Numbered from the stretch's first letter, positions 35,032 through 47,200 are shown. The stretch: 64,000 bases of DNA from Volvox africanus (GCA_030268105.1 BSDZ01000023.1:1-64000); one strand, 5' to 3'. The notes: generated from the sequence alone by a model not told the origin. A program made the numbers and translations.

Positions 35032-36267
35032 CTATTTCGGCTGAGGTACAAACGGCGGCATTAGAGGGCAATCCTTCGTAGAATGGCTCTCCGCACACCG
35101 TAGACAAACGTTGGCCAATTTTCGACGCTCGAATTCGGAACGATTGCAATTCCATTTTGGCATAAATGTGTCGTCCGTACGAGTACGCTTCGCGTTGGGG
35201 TCGGAACGCTGTGCGGCTGCCGACGACGGCGCACCACCACGCTTCCTGTTCCTAGCTGGGTCCGAGCTCGGACCTGCCCCTCCTGTACCACGGACACCCG
35301 AGCTAGCGCCCCCGCGCGCCTTGCGTTGCCCGTTGCTGCGTCGCGTCGCGGCAGTAGGCGTGGGGCGGGTCGCGCCGAGGTCCTGGTCGAGAGCCACAGC
35401 TTCCCCAAGCGGATCCTGCACTTGCACGGCATTTGCACGAGGGGCAGACTTGACTTCTTCCTCGCCGGCAAGAAGTCGTATCTCCGCGCCCTTAGCAAAA
35501 GCGACCAACGCGTCATACGACTTGATCTGCGCTCCAACCAAGTCAGTGGCGCACCATTTAGCCAAAAGTTTCGTTAGGCCTCGCCTAAACCAAAAGACAC
35601 GCTCAGATTCGGTGAGGTCAGCAATGGGAGTCACAAGTGCTTCAAAGCGTGACTGGTACGCAGGTACATTTTCATCCCGACGCATGTGGTAGCTACCCGC
35701 TGCCAAAACGTTACGAGCTTCCACATCGCGTGCTTGAACCTCAGTAGCGAATCGTGCGAGCAAAGCGGCGACTAACTCGTCAAAAGTATAGCTGCCCCGG
35801 GCGTTGGTCCAATTGCGATACCAGTCCTTCGCTGCGCCCTCGAGGGTGTTACCAACGAAGAGACACCTGATACCGTCATTATCGCCACCATGAACAGCTT
35901 GGAGGTACTTTTTAGCGTCACGCACGTACGCACGAGTTGCATCGGCTATGCTATGCCCTGGTGTCTTGTCGGTCAGCGAAATATTGAGCCTAGGAACGGG
36001 AATCGACAATCTCATCACCTCAGGGATGTCATCATGCCCTCGAGCTTGAGGTAATGGCAGAACCCTTGGTCCAGCAGTGTTGTCCATATTCGTGTTCACT
36101 GCTGAATGCGGCACAATTAAGTGAGCAGGGGTCTGAAGGAAAAGGGGCTCTTGAGTGGCTCGCGCGCCAACAGTCTCAAGACCTCTATCCGGCGCTCTAG
36201 CAGCTACAACGAAATCGGGTTGGCTAGCTAGGCTAGTGTGCGGCGTATCGTCGTGTTCCGCGGACAT
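35032..36267 (-). CDS. gag: Gag of A3
   Basis: 411 aa with ALVAFAKG where A1 and A2 have ALVVFAKG. The CCHC knuckle is present and the frame ends in UAG, in frame with the methyltransferase-like/protease part of pol. Confidence 0.9.
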   Translation of the reverse strand: MSAEHDDTPHTSLASQPDFVVAARAPDRGLETVGARATQEPLFLQTPAHLIVPHSAVNTNMDNTAGPRVLPLPQARGHDDIPEVMRLSIPVPRLNISLTDKTPGHSIADATRAYVRDAKKYLQAVHGGDNDGIRCLFVGNTLEGAAKDWYRNWTNARGSYTFDELVAALLARFATEVQARDVEARNVLAAGSYHMRRDENVPAYQSRFEALVTPIADLTESERVFWFRRGLTKLLAKWCATDLVGAQIKSYDALVAFAKGAEIRLLAGEEEVKSAPRANAVQVQDPLGEAVALDQDLGATRPTPTAATRRSNGQRKARGGASSGVRGTGGAGPSSDPARNRKRGGAPSSAAAQRSDPNAKRTRTDDTFMPKWNCNRSEFERRKLANVCLRCAESHSTKDCPLMPPFVPQPK

Positions 36268-36733
36268 GGAGCACGAAACGATACCCTAGTTTTGCGTAAT
36301 AGAAGCCGACTTCTATCGCAAAGGCAAGAGTACAAAGCGATTCGGTGAGCCTACCGACAGTACTCTTGAGAAGATTCAGCAAACTCAGCAAGTAATTGCC
36401 CAGCTGAGTCCTGATCTCCGTAGTTTGAGCAATGAGAGTCGCCAACTGGTCCGGACGAACGCCGGTCTCAGTCGCCGCGGCAAGCAATGCCGGTGCACTG
36501 AGATTACCTGCGACTCAGAGCGTACACTTACACAACAAGTGCAGCAAGCTAAGTAAAAGCAATTAAACAATTACAAACCGGAAGCGGCGGCGTCCAAAAC
36601 GGCGCGGCCTAAGTCTTCGGCAAAAGTATCTAGCGGTCCTCGTGGTTCGTCGCTGGAACTCGCCATAGAAAGAACCTACTTCCGATTAGACAAAGAGAGA
36701 CAGTTAGGCAACGAACCTGTCTCGATACCAAAT

Positions 36734-37554
36734 TGTTGTACCTCTCGTTCGCGTTTGCTCATGAGTATCTGCACGTCTGGAGACTATCGACACCGATGCG
36801 CGAGCACTTGCAAGTACAGCAAGGCAAGCGAGAGCAAACAGAGACAGCGGAAGACTTCAAGACGAAGAGAGATATAACTTACAGTATTACGGATCAGAAC
36901 GATGCAATGGACGAAATCGCCGTCAGCGCCGGAAGCAAGCAATCATCACGCGGCGGTGATTAGCGAAGTTCAGGCTTTAGCTCGGGCTAAGTAGGATTTC
37001 GTATAGCAAAAGTAATGTAGAACACACAAGTGTTCTCCGGTATCCAATGTCTTGCTTAGCCGTCCTCGCATCTGTTATACTCGCAGCATCGCAATGCCGT
37101 ACGATTCACATCAGGAGGCCGATCCTAGATGTGACAACCCTACTGCGTCTAGGCGATGTCTACGCATAACAACGTGTAAGCCTTCCCGGCATTCGCATGA
37201 TGCAAGGGTCCGGATAACGATATCCGGTTGCAGGGCATGCATCGCGACGAGTGCGGCGCTCTCAACGTGTGCTTTAATGAAGTAATATTATATCAGATAA
37301 TATTACTTATCGTTTTGTAGCACGAGCATAATGCGCACTTCAATGCTTCGGTTATTCATGCATGCTAGGCGGATTTGCCATGATGCGATGTCGCGATGGA
37401 TCAATGGCAACATGCCAGATGCATATATAAATGTATGCGAATACATTTATATCATGCAGATTCATTCATATGTAATGCGTTCATCACAAAAGCACTTCGA
37501 CTCATAGGATCACGTCGACCTACGCGTCGATGGGAAATGAACCGTAGCACAACA
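36734..37554 (-). repeat. 5' LTR of A3 (821 bp)
   Basis: Ends ACAACA at 37554 and is followed by the second CAAGA. The primer site TGGTATCGAGAC lies three bases inside the element, as in A1. Confidence 0.93.
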
Positions 37555-38313
37555 CAAGACTGGCCTGCTCCTTGGAAGGGAAAACGAAAAGAAAGTCGTC
37601 CAGGTAGGGTAGAACCCGAGCTCCAAGACGGGCTGGTCGTCCACTGCCACATGCTGGGAAAAACTGATGCGGCGGCATGGGAGGTGTAACCCGACATTTC
37701 TTGCCACCGACCGCTGCAATAGGATCCCTCCAGAAACTAACCACATTCCGCATAATCTTCGTGAACCAGTAAGGACTATTCAACCAACCCATGGGTAGGG
37801 CATTCATCTCATACAGAGTGTCACAGAAGCGGAAGGTAAAGAAACGTCAATCCACTGGGCGGATGGGAATATGGTAAAAAGCATCACCTAAATCCACCTT
37901 GATCATCCACGAATTCTGAATGCCCATACGACGTAGGGTACGGAGGGATTCATAACGGCACTTATAAGCCTTCTGCGCAATGTTCATCCGCTTAAGGTTG
38001 ACAACAAGGCGCCAGGAAGCACTACCCTGTTTGGCACACAAAAGGCATTAACCACATGCTCAACCGTCCGTGAGGGGTCCACACGGGAGATGGCCCCAAG
38101 AGCAATGAGGCGGGGTTCTTCTACCTCCTGCCACCACCGTTTCTGAATCTCCGAGACTGGAAAACTCGGGAGATCAAAGGCAGGGGGCGGACAACCATTA
38201 CGAAACTCCACTGGAACCCCCTGCTTCAGCACATGTAGCGTCCGAGTGTCCGCCCCAATAGCCGTCCAAGCCGCTAGGTGTGCTTGAACTCGAGCATGCA
38301 AAGGGGCGCTCAT
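37555..38313 (-). pseudogene. DIRS-like reverse transcriptase, N-terminal and catalytic part
   Basis: RT of a DIRS-like element in three pieces. 37984-38313 encodes EVEEPRLIALGAISRV. After a frame break at about 38040 (an extra GT in a TGTGTG run would explain it), 37847-38041 encodes SWRLVVNLKRMN and KVDLGDAFYHIPI. After an in-frame TGA at 37847-37849, the catalytic YLDDFLFVF follows. The frame then meets the A3 insertion and resumes at 30087. Two lesions and one insertion make it a dead copy. Confidence 0.85.
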
Positions 38314-38327
38314 GTTCCAAAACTACT

Positions 38328-38560
38328 TCAATTCTGCCCCGGGGCACTAGCACCCGAGGTGGAGCTCCCTACCGCAGCAGAGGCACGATTGGGCGGGAAA
38401 CCACGCCCTGCAAAACCACCACCACGCCCCTGGCGTTGGCGAGTGCCATTAAAAAGGAGAACTCCAGTATTGCCACCAGTACGAGTCTTATGCTCCTTCT
38501 CTGCGAGATACTTTAAGGAAACCTTCTGGCGGGCATGGGCAAACTCATCATCATATTCCC
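38328..38560 (-). pseudogene. DIRS-like gag-like ORF, second part
   Basis: Continuation of the 42296-41502 frame beyond the CACTA insertion: REYDDEFAHARQKVSLKYLA, then a Gly/Arg-rich tail (GRGGGFAGRGF) typical of nucleic-acid binding, ending in a stop at 38328. The exact frame match across the insertion supports a recent clean CACTA insertion. Confidence 0.72.
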
Positions 38561-38574
38561 GCACACTATAACAA

Positions 38575-39130
38575 GGAATTCATGCGTTAGCTCGCGTTAG
38601 GCTCGCGTTAGGGACCCCTAACGCAAGCCTAACGCAAGCTTAACGCGAACTAACGCAAGCTAACGCAAAGCCTAACACAAATCAAACGCATTGCGTTATT
38701 GTTTGCGTATCGCTAACGCAATCCTAACGCACCTAACGCAATCGCAAATAAACTTTTTTGGGAGGGAACGAAAATGTTTGCGTTTACTTTGCGTTAGCTA
38801 ACGCAACCTAATGCAAACTTACGCAATGTCAAACACACCCACATAGATTCTAAGGTGTGCGTTAGGCCTAACGCAACACAAGCGTTAGAGACCCATACGC
38901 AAGCAAAAATACATAGCGTGCATGGAAGTTAACGCACTTAAAGTTCTCTAACGCACAATATACGCACGCCTAACGCGCATTAACGCGCATTAATGCATGC
39001 TTGTGTATGCTGCGAATAATGCGTACATAGCTAGCAGTTGTGGGTTGTGTAAAAGTTTTATACGCATGTAACTAACATATTCATACGCTTTCGCAAGGTC
39101 TTACGCGTGCGATAGCAACATTCGCGCCAC
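38575..39130. repeat. Left subterminal TAACGCA repeat block of the CACTA element
   Basis: Dozens of copies of TAACGCA or its complement TGCGTTA in both orientations, with variants such as CTAACGCAAGC. Dense subterminal repeats in both orientations are a hallmark of CACTA elements, where they bind the transposase. Confidence 0.85.
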
Positions 39131-39500
39131 TTTCGCTTTGCGTACGAGGCAGCCTTGCATTCTTGCTCACTGCAACTACTTTTGGTCGTTCTGGTTATTT
39201 CTTTACTGTTTCAGTTATCATTCCTGTTATTGTTTGCTGTTTTGCCCACCCGCTGCAGAATTATTTTTGTGTGTACGGAAACCATCCTGTCATAATGTAC
39301 GTAGCTGTTATGAAGAATATCAATAGGATTTCAGTTTTGATAGATGAAGATATTTTAGGCAATAATTTACAGCTCATTATTCGGAAAGCATCCAGGTAAG
39401 CAGCCATTGGTGAGTGACGACCCATTAATTCAACGAAACAATCAAATTTCTACACATCCAATCCTGCCAATCAAATTTTGTTTATGAGTTAAATAATCAT

Positions 39501-40111
39501 TTGTACCATGCACCAATCATTTCAATCATCATTAGGTACATACATCCTAGCCGGCATCTGGTATCCCCTGAAGTAAGCCGAATCAGTATACGAAAGGATC
39601 ATGATCGTGGTGAGCCATCAAAGCAGAACAGGTCATATGAGCAGGCCGCCATCAACAAAGCCGTCCGCGACAACGTGCCGTACAACTTCGACAGCAGCCT
39701 GAAGAATCCACGGGTCCTCATTGCGAAGGATATTCAACGTGTGCCGCATCTGCAGCCCGTTTGGGATAAGTGCTTTGCTGCTGGCTTTGCACAAGTGGCT
39801 GACTTACAGCCAAGAGTTACGGTCGACTGCTTCAAGAAGAAATGGCAAAAGTACGTACATGTTTATTTTCCTACTGTTATGCTTCTAGTGATTATCTTGT
39901 TTGTGGTCATCATACATGCCATCCATATCATTAGCTTACTTTCAGTGGGGACAGACAACAATAGAATGAAGCATGCACAGTATAAAAAGTAAGCACTTTT
40001 ATTCGGTGCATCCCATGTACTTTGTAGATACGCAACGGATTACAATGCCCAACATGCAAGGTACGAAAAGGTGAAGGCCACCCAAAAGGAGGAACTTGCC
40101 TGCAAGCCAGG
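39501..40111 (+). CDS. Possible two-exon gene inside the CACTA element, function unknown
   Basis: A coding-like stretch reaching 39850 (SYEQAAINKAVRDNVPYNFD, WDKCFAAGFAQVADLQPRV, CFKKKWQKY) joins in frame to 40028-40111 (ATDYNAQHARYEKVKATQKE) if a 177-nt intron with donor GTACGT and acceptor TTTGTAG is removed. The upstream boundary is uncertain and further exons may follow the donor at 40112. It is basic and helical, and could be a remnant of a transposon protein. I do not recognise the family. Confidence 0.4.
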
Positions 40112-41104
40112 TTTGTGAGCTCGTACTGCTACTTGTCATCCATATACTTTTTTACAACATATTTTGATCAGGTTGTTTGATAAAAAAAATCCTTTCTATG
40201 TATTTTGAAAAATGGAATATGGGGTAAACGCGGGCCAAAGATTTGTTTTACGACAAAGGACATGTCATGCCGCTTACACTATGTACGGGATTACGAAAAC
40301 TCGAATGAACAGATGGCTGTTTTAGGGATATATGGATAGTTAGTTTCTTCTGAGCCTGGTTCCAAGCCTTCCCCTTAAAATGTGCATGATGTTTTTTATG
40401 CGATGACAAAATAATAACCGTGCTGAAAATTGTGGCATGAATCCGTTGAAGTATTCATTCCCGTGCAGCGATTGAACTAATCTGCCTTGCAATATGTCTG
40501 GATTTGGGAAGCATTGGGGTCATAGAGTACGTCTCACACATGGTCAATTTTCATGGTAAATTTTCACACCTACGCAAAGCTGCTATGGTGCTTGCCGGAA
40601 AAGGCTATATAATTTTGGGGGCCTGCTCGATGTGTAACTGTGGCTCTTGGTGACTTTGTTTGGGTCTCCATCTGGCAACATTGTTGCCTGGCTACTGTGT
40701 AAGGTTTGCTGTTGCCAACTTTCTGCGATCCTTACCCACGCTTGCTAACTCCGGCAGCTTGCTGCTCAATAATTAGAAACCCTTCCATAACTAGAAAGGT
40801 AGCCATGAACAGACATGTGTGGCACTTAAGAGTGTTATGTTACAAAGTAAGCCACATGTACAGGTTCTAAATCCATATAATGGTAGCGATTTAGCGATGT
40901 TAACAAGCGTTCACCAGAGCAATCTCTTGTACAACGACTAATATTCATAGCGCTATCCTAAATTGAAATTAACTTTGAAGATATCTTATGCACAAAGTCT
41001 CCAATGCTACTGCACAATAAGAGCAAGTAAGCAAACTAAATAAATCCGGCGAACCCGTGCTCCGAACATTATTATGCGCTATCTACATAAACTTTGTGTA
41101 AACT

Positions 41105-41485
41105 GCGTTACAGTGTGTTACGTGCGTATGGTAACGCACTGTACGCAAGATATACGCAAGCTGTTTGCGTGAAGTTAACGCGTGCGTTAGGTTTGCGATC
41201 GCATGCGTTAGGTTTGCGTTAGGCTCGCGTTAGAACATACGCAAGCCCCCGATTTTCGAGCACCACGAAACGTAATAAAAATTACAGGGAACTTTTATAC
41301 TCATTATAAATATTGTTTTCATTTAAACAAACTTGAAAACGACGCACTATAACAGACGTTCTGTCAAGTTTTCTATTTCTTTGCGTTAGGCTCGTGTTAG
41401 GCTAATGCAATCTCTAACGCACAAAACGCAACCTTACGCACACATACGCGCCCTAACGCAGCCTAACGCGAGCCTAATGCACGAA
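41105..41485. repeat. Right subterminal TAACGCA repeat block of the CACTA element
   Basis: The same motif family as the left block (GCGTTAGGTTTGCGTTAGG and inverted copies), interrupted by about 130 bp of AT-rich sequence near 41270-41380. It ends at the right terminal inverted repeat. Confidence 0.83.
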
Positions 41486-41501
41486 TCTCTTGTTATAGTG
41501 G

Positions 41502-42296
41502 CAGAACATCATCCCGAACTGCACGTTCTGCCGTGGCAAAATAACGATGGTGCAGAGCCACAAGGCCGTCCCTACCACGTGAGGAAAACTCAATAATGCA
41601 ATTTATGCGGGCGGATATCAGCTCCCGGAGCCAGTTCATATTATAATGCAAGGTGCGATGAGTATTGGAAACCACTGCCAACCAACTCTGATTCAGACCC
41701 ATATGCGCACCGCTCTTTATCAAAGATTCAAGGCCGGCAGCAGTCAGCTCTGCAATTGATAGAGCTGTCATTAAAATTCTGAACTCGTAAAGCAGAGAGC
41801 CTGCACGGTCCGGTTGTCCTTGCTGCGCATGCTCTAAATCCCGCCATTCCGGAAAAGCTTTGTAATTAAGCAGGACGAGATTATTAGCATTAATTCCTCC
41901 AGATGGCAGGCCAGAAATGATACGTCTAGGAAAAGGGAAGCGTCCCGTTTCCGGTGATTGCTGCGCTCGCGGGTCCTGATAGTAGCGCGACAGGAATTCA
42001 AAGTCCACCATTCCCGGTTGCCCACCTTGATTTAACTGAATGGACAGTGTCTGGACTTGTTGTTGCAGTTGCAGGATTAGAGCTGTTTGTTGCTCGGCGA
42101 CACTTGGACCCACGTGTTGCATCATCGCGACCCCCTGATGATTCAGGAGTATCGGTCCCACTGGCGTCCCCGGGCGGGAAAAACCTCCAAGCGGGTTGGT
42201 GTAGGTCGAGCCGCTGACCGGTAATCCTCCGCCGAGGGCCTCCATGGCAAGGGTGCCATTCACGACGCCCACCAGCACCATGATGATGAGGATCAT
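41502..42296 (-). pseudogene. DIRS-like gag-like ORF, first part
   Basis: The frame starts at AUG 42296 and has a hydrophobic start, a Gln-rich stretch (LILQLQQQVQTLSIQLNQGG) and a C-terminal helical part (YEFRILMTALSIAELTAAGLESLIKSG). It is interrupted by the CACTA element. When the transposon and one GCA are ignored, the frame continues without change into 38560-38328. Position upstream of RT suggests a Gag-like role; I recognise no named domain. Confidence 0.7.
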
Positions 42297-44291
42297 TGTA
42301 GAAAATAAAACAGAGCGATGTAGGGAGACGCTCTAACCGATGGGTCCTGCTGACAAGCTGAAAGCACAGCGGTTTATAAACAGAAGCGCGCCAAGGGGCG
42401 CGGGATCCGCCTTGTTGTTCAGCGCGTGCTGAACAACAAAAACAAGATTTATCCCACGACGAGGGACGGACCCTGACGTACGTACCGTGCTTTAATTGCT
42501 ATACTTTCGTTTCTTTCGCCGCTTTCCTTTCATGATGGACTTCATACACCCGATATCTGTTCTCGCTTTCAATATTTTTTAATATTTAATTTCCCATGCT
42601 TGTTCTCGCGTTCCTACAGCCTCCAACCTGCTGGCTTGTCCGGGTGGTACGATACTGTAACATCAACAAATTATAACATGTAACAACAACTACTACTACT
42701 TATAAAGGAATTCAACATGGCTGCTGTCATGAGCTAGAATAAACAGTGTAGTCTATAACTTATGGCCAGCAGATTGGCGCTTCATAAAATTCGGCGTGTG
42801 AGAGGGACTTGGCGTGACGGCGGCATTAAAACATATTGTTAATAAAGTTTTTCCTTTTCTTTTTTGTTTGGCGACCCCGCCCGGACACCTGGACCCGGTG
42901 AACGGCCTCCTGGAGTCCAAACCGAAAACTTTTAAAATCGCGGTATTGTAAGCCGATTTTAACAAATGAAGAATGTTTTTTGTTTATAATACTAAAATGT
43001 CATCTCATTAGAGGAGAAAGTGGAGTAGTTTGCGGGCCGTGAGCCTCCTGGCTCGTCCCGGGCTGTACGAGCACAAAAACTTGTTGATCATAATCATCAC
43101 AAGGTATTGCTACGGCCCGGCGACGAGAAGGCAACATTTTAGAGCAACAAGACGACGAACACCGCACATAACTTAAAAATTCGAATATTGTACCATGCGC
43201 ACTTAGCCCGGCAAAGTGAATTAGCTCAAGCTTATCTCGCTGCCAAACTGCAGTTATTTAAAAACATTTAAATCATTGGAGTAAATTCGTAATCCTGACA
43301 TCGCACACGATAGTCGGATTTTGGATTGTTGGTAGTTCGTGGGGCCAGGCCCTGACTGTCTCTACCGGCTATGGGATGCTGCAAGCACGTATGTACATCT
43401 GCGCCTTATCGCGGCAGCTATCTGGCGAGGTGATGATGGGGGGCCGGTTAAGAATCGCTAGATTATACGAACTGTTTGTGATGGAACTAACAGTAATGTC
43501 ACTAAGTTTATAGTTTTATTACTAGGTTGGCTTTGCTCAAACGCGCTTCGAAGAGATGCGGCGCGTGGTGGATGACCGGGATCACATGCTCAAAAAATCA
43601 TACATGCATTCATCCATGTAACTATTGCTAAGAAAAACGTTAAAATATATTTGCCAAACTTGTCTTATAACAAGTACACATAAGGGTTGCTATATCCTAC
43701 ACTTTCCCAATAGTGGAGGAAAGCAAGCGTTGCGAAACTTGAGAGGCTTGAGGCTCGTTAACATCTGGCCGTTTAATGCAATTGTTTAACAATATGTTTT
43801 AGTCCCTGTACGACTGACAAACAAAGTTAGTGGATATGGAAATAGAGCTTCCAGCCGTTTCTTGTCGCCTGCTGGATAGCTACGACAGCTACGACGCGAG
43901 CTGTTGCCTCCTTGCAGAAACAGTTCGTTCAAAAACGTTAGAAGCAAAACTTTAAAATCTGTTTTCGAAACTCCCCATATTTTCCAATTCACCTGGACTG
44001 GCATACTACTGTATCATTGCGCTGCCGCATGCAGCAGTGTCGCAAGAGCAGCAGCGACAGCAGCAGCGTGAGGTTGGTTAAGAATCTAGCCCTGCTGGAC
44101 ACCCTGCGCGCTCTGTAAACCTCAGCCTAACACGTTGCTTCCAACAGCTATTTTAAAGACGCTGCGACGTCTTTTGGACTACTCAGCGTATTTTAATGGC
44201 CTGTTGTGATCATCTCTTAGTCTCCATGATATCTTGTGATCAGCTGTTAGTCTCCGTGTTACCATGGCGACGGCGAGGGCCATCGGCGGCC
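42297..44291. other. Non-coding stretch between the DIRS-like element and the protease gene
   Basis: No supported gene. It contains the presumed 5' end of the DIRS-like element (up to about 42480, with a perfect hairpin at 42412-42439) and then AT-rich sequence with only short, uncharacteristic frames. The protease promoter should lie in the last few hundred bases, but no motif is convincing. Confidence 0.6.
42412..42439. other. Perfect 12-bp hairpin near the 5' end of the DIRS-like element
   Basis: TTGTTGTTCAGC, GCGT loop, GCTGAACAACAA. It lies about 115 bp upstream of the gag-like AUG and could belong to the terminal repeat of the element or form a structured leader. The role is inferred only from position. 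Confidence 0.6.
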
Positions 44292-47200
44292 ATGTTCCTT
44301 GCTCCCATGGTGTTGGTCGCCCTCCTGCTGCTGTCGTTGCCTATGCTTGGTGCCAATGGTCAAGATCTTCAAAGCAATGAGTCTGGCGGTGGTCTAGTTA
44401 CTGGTGAGCTAGCCAAGAGGGCAATCACACCAGAAGCAAGCCTCCTCGCTCGTCTGGGGCACCCATGCGATTAAGTTATGGTTTAATACGTACGTACCTA
44501 ATAATCACTGACGGCAAGTGCCTCACCTAAAATGTACAACAAAGTAGCGAAACAGATGAATGTGTATCAGAAGAGTACTAGATCGAACCCCCACTTGAAC
44601 GGTTACGAATCCATGCCGAAGAATGATCAGCTTATGCTGAAAGGCTGGGTCCGTGTATATCTCTGTATGTGCCCGAAGAGCTTTCGCAGTGATGACTGTA
44701 GACAACATAATACAAAGATGCACTCGGCAAACTTCCATAACTATGCTTGCTGGAGATTTACCGTTTCACGTCATCCATCATCTATCAGTCCCTGCCTAAT
44801 GCGCGCGTCGCTAGAAGTTACAGCTCGTTTATCTGGTCATGAGCTAATCCCCTCTTATCCCCCTCGCTTACCGTGCTCACAAGGCACAATTTCATTACTG
44901 GAGCTAACGAGGGCCCAGAACTTTGGCGACCCCATCTATTACGTCAACGAGGTGGAAGGCAAGATTTACCGGCTGGTCTTCTGTGCCGGGATGTCTCGGG
45001 ATGTCATTGTAATAGGCATTCCGGTAACCGTTAGGTACGACAAAATTGAAAATGGTGTGATGTATTCATGCTCCGTCCCCATGAGGAACGAGGATCAGCA
45101 AGGGCCGCAGCACCAGCGGCGCGCTCTGCTGGGTGAATCTATAACCACTCCGCTGGAGCCCCGGGTCCTGATCTATATCACTACATTCTGCGGCTATAAC
45201 CAACCAGCTGCTGCCACTGCGGAGGTGCGTGAAAGTACTTCTGTACATAGTCTTCATCTATTTGATCCTGCTGGCCCATCATCTGCACTTTGCACAGACT
45301 TCTCATGTAAAAGCCACTTGCAATGTTTCTTTATAAGGCACCCTAAGTAAACGCCCGTAGCTTGGGAAGGCGTCCCTCCCCATTCCAGATTGCAGGGGCT
45401 TCACTGCATGCAATGGGTTTCCCGCCCGTCTGTACATATCTCACAAACACGATTGTTGAATTCAGTACTGCTTACGTTTATGTCGAAGGCATTGAGAAAC
45501 TTCTCTGGCTTATTTTAGGAAGCTTTCTGCGGGGGCGGCACAAGTGTCGGGCCTGTGGTTGCTGCCGCATGATATGACGCATGCGACACATTCAGAAGTA
45601 GTTGAGAGCCGCGAAGGCCTCTCGAGATGCTGAGAAGGTGCTTCTGCACCTATATTGTGTGTGTAGGATAGGGGGGTACATCACCCGTGGCCACTAACCT
45701 GGCAGTCCCTACCTTCCCCGGTGTTTCGGGGCACCCTCATGCAGTCTCCCATGCTGACTTCTCCGAAATCAGTGGTTTTCCCAGGTTCAGCACCCACCAC
45801 CAGCATCCAGCGGAATCTGCCGAATCAACTAAGGCGTCAACTCCGCTACTGGTCAGCTCGCAGGTCACTTAAATTGGGGTCGTCACCGTCCATCGATATG
45901 GGGGCACCCTGCCCTTAACTTTACCAACCTATATGTATCGTGGTGCTGTGTGCTGTACATGTACGACTACTACATATTTCTACCAGCCAATCCATTCTGC
46001 CTCCTACTTTCCATTTGCCCATCAGAGTATTGTTGATTTGTTCTACGTTGGAAATAACACGTGGGGGAACCGCGACATTGCAACCTACTTCCGAACCTGT
46101 AGCTATGGCAAGGTCAATATCTACCCATCTAAAGTCAAGATCCTGGGACCCGTTCAGGTGCCCTGTAATGGAACCCTAAAACAGCCCCATCCCTTCAGTG
46201 GAAGCACATTCAACACAAACAATTGCTATGCAAATGATAACTTGTATAAGTGGCATGTCTGGCTCGACTCCTGGGCAGCTGCGAACCATGGAATCAATGC
46301 CAACGACTACCACCACCGAATTATCATCTTACCAGCATATTTTGCATTCAGGATACCTGGTAGGTGTAATGCTAAAGAGGTATCCAGGGCCAAGTTCGGT
46401 CGGTCTGTCAAAGTACTGCAAAACACAAGGAAGCTCATTTTCTCTGATTTATAGATAGGCAGGGTCCAGTCCACATGTGCATGCATGCATCTATCTTAGG
46501 CATGCCACGCCCCAGCAATCCCCCTCGGAGCATTCGTTAGCCCACCCATACATTATCCTATAAAGTTGCATCATATTATTACTGTGCACCACGGGGAATC
46601 ATACACATAATATGCTATTCTTCCTGTTTGAGCTCAGAAGCGTGGATGGGTGCAGCAGTAAGCCCGACATATGAAAAATGAAATATGATACATAGTAGTT
46701 GAGTGCTGCAAACGCCTCTCAAGATGCTGAATGTTGCAGTCGTCTTATCGATGCTAGAGTTTCTTTGCGGATGTGTCGGCTTTGTCGGCAAGTATGACAA
46801 TTCAGCAAAAACTGGTAAATCTAACGGAAACCGGTGGCAGCGGAGTCTTGAAATCCGAACAATGGGTAATGTGATACTTTGTTGTCTGGGCAAAGCACTC
46901 CACCAGGGTGACTTTAAAATTGGTTCACTTGCCAAGATGTACGGTGATCTGCTTTTGTGAATCGCAAGCTTATATAAATCGCATAGATATCATGCTTATT
47001 ATATGCATGCCTATTAATGTTTTTAGCCTAAAAGTATGTAGTTTACTACATTGAGTGTTGTATGTCTGTCTATCCGCCTCAACAAATAAACAAAGGCCCG
47101 ATTGGAAGATGTCCAGACTCAGACGTCCTGGATATTGTAGTATCCTGGGGTATCTACGGGTAGTGTCCAGGATGGACCATGTATGGTCATCTTCCGATTG

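Larger units (their letters stand above)
22166..37554. repeat. Tandem duplication unit II (15389 bp)
   Basis: Second direct repeat, made of B2, the DIRS-like fragment and A3. It ends exactly at the outer LTR end of A3. Beyond this point the DIRS-like reverse transcriptase sequence resumes, so A3 marks the original right-hand junction of the ancestral locus. Confidence 0.93.
30088..37554 (-). mobile_element. Ty3/gypsy chromovirus copy A3 with CAAGA target duplication
   Basis: Full-length 7467-bp element. CAAGA at 30083-30087 and again at 37555-37559 is a perfect 5-bp target duplication, the size expected for Ty3/gypsy integrases. It shows that A3 inserted by normal integration into the DIRS-like RT frame. 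Its pol carries the frameshift also seen in A2. Confidence 0.96.
38564..41500. mobile_element. CACTA-type (EnSpm/CMC) DNA transposon, 2937 bp
   Basis: The left end CACTATAACAAGGAATTC and the inverted right end (CACTATAACAAGAGATTC) form terminal inverted repeats continuing into TAACGC-type motifs. Flanks are GCA at 38561-38563 and at 41501-41503, a 3-bp target duplication as expected for this superfamily. No large transposase frame is visible and the element is short, so it is probably non-autonomous. It inserted in the gag-like ORF of the DIRS-like element. Confidence 0.87.

Noticed and set aside
38575..41485. CRISPR-like or satellite array of TAACGCA units
   Set aside because: Units are irregular, in both orientations and symmetric about the element, which fits CACTA subterminal repeats.
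45933..46025. Upstream extension of the exon-3 frame of the protease
   Set aside because: Joining exon 2 at the donor 45225 to the acceptor at 46025 gives a continuous pro-region/catalytic sequence in phase, so this part is intron.
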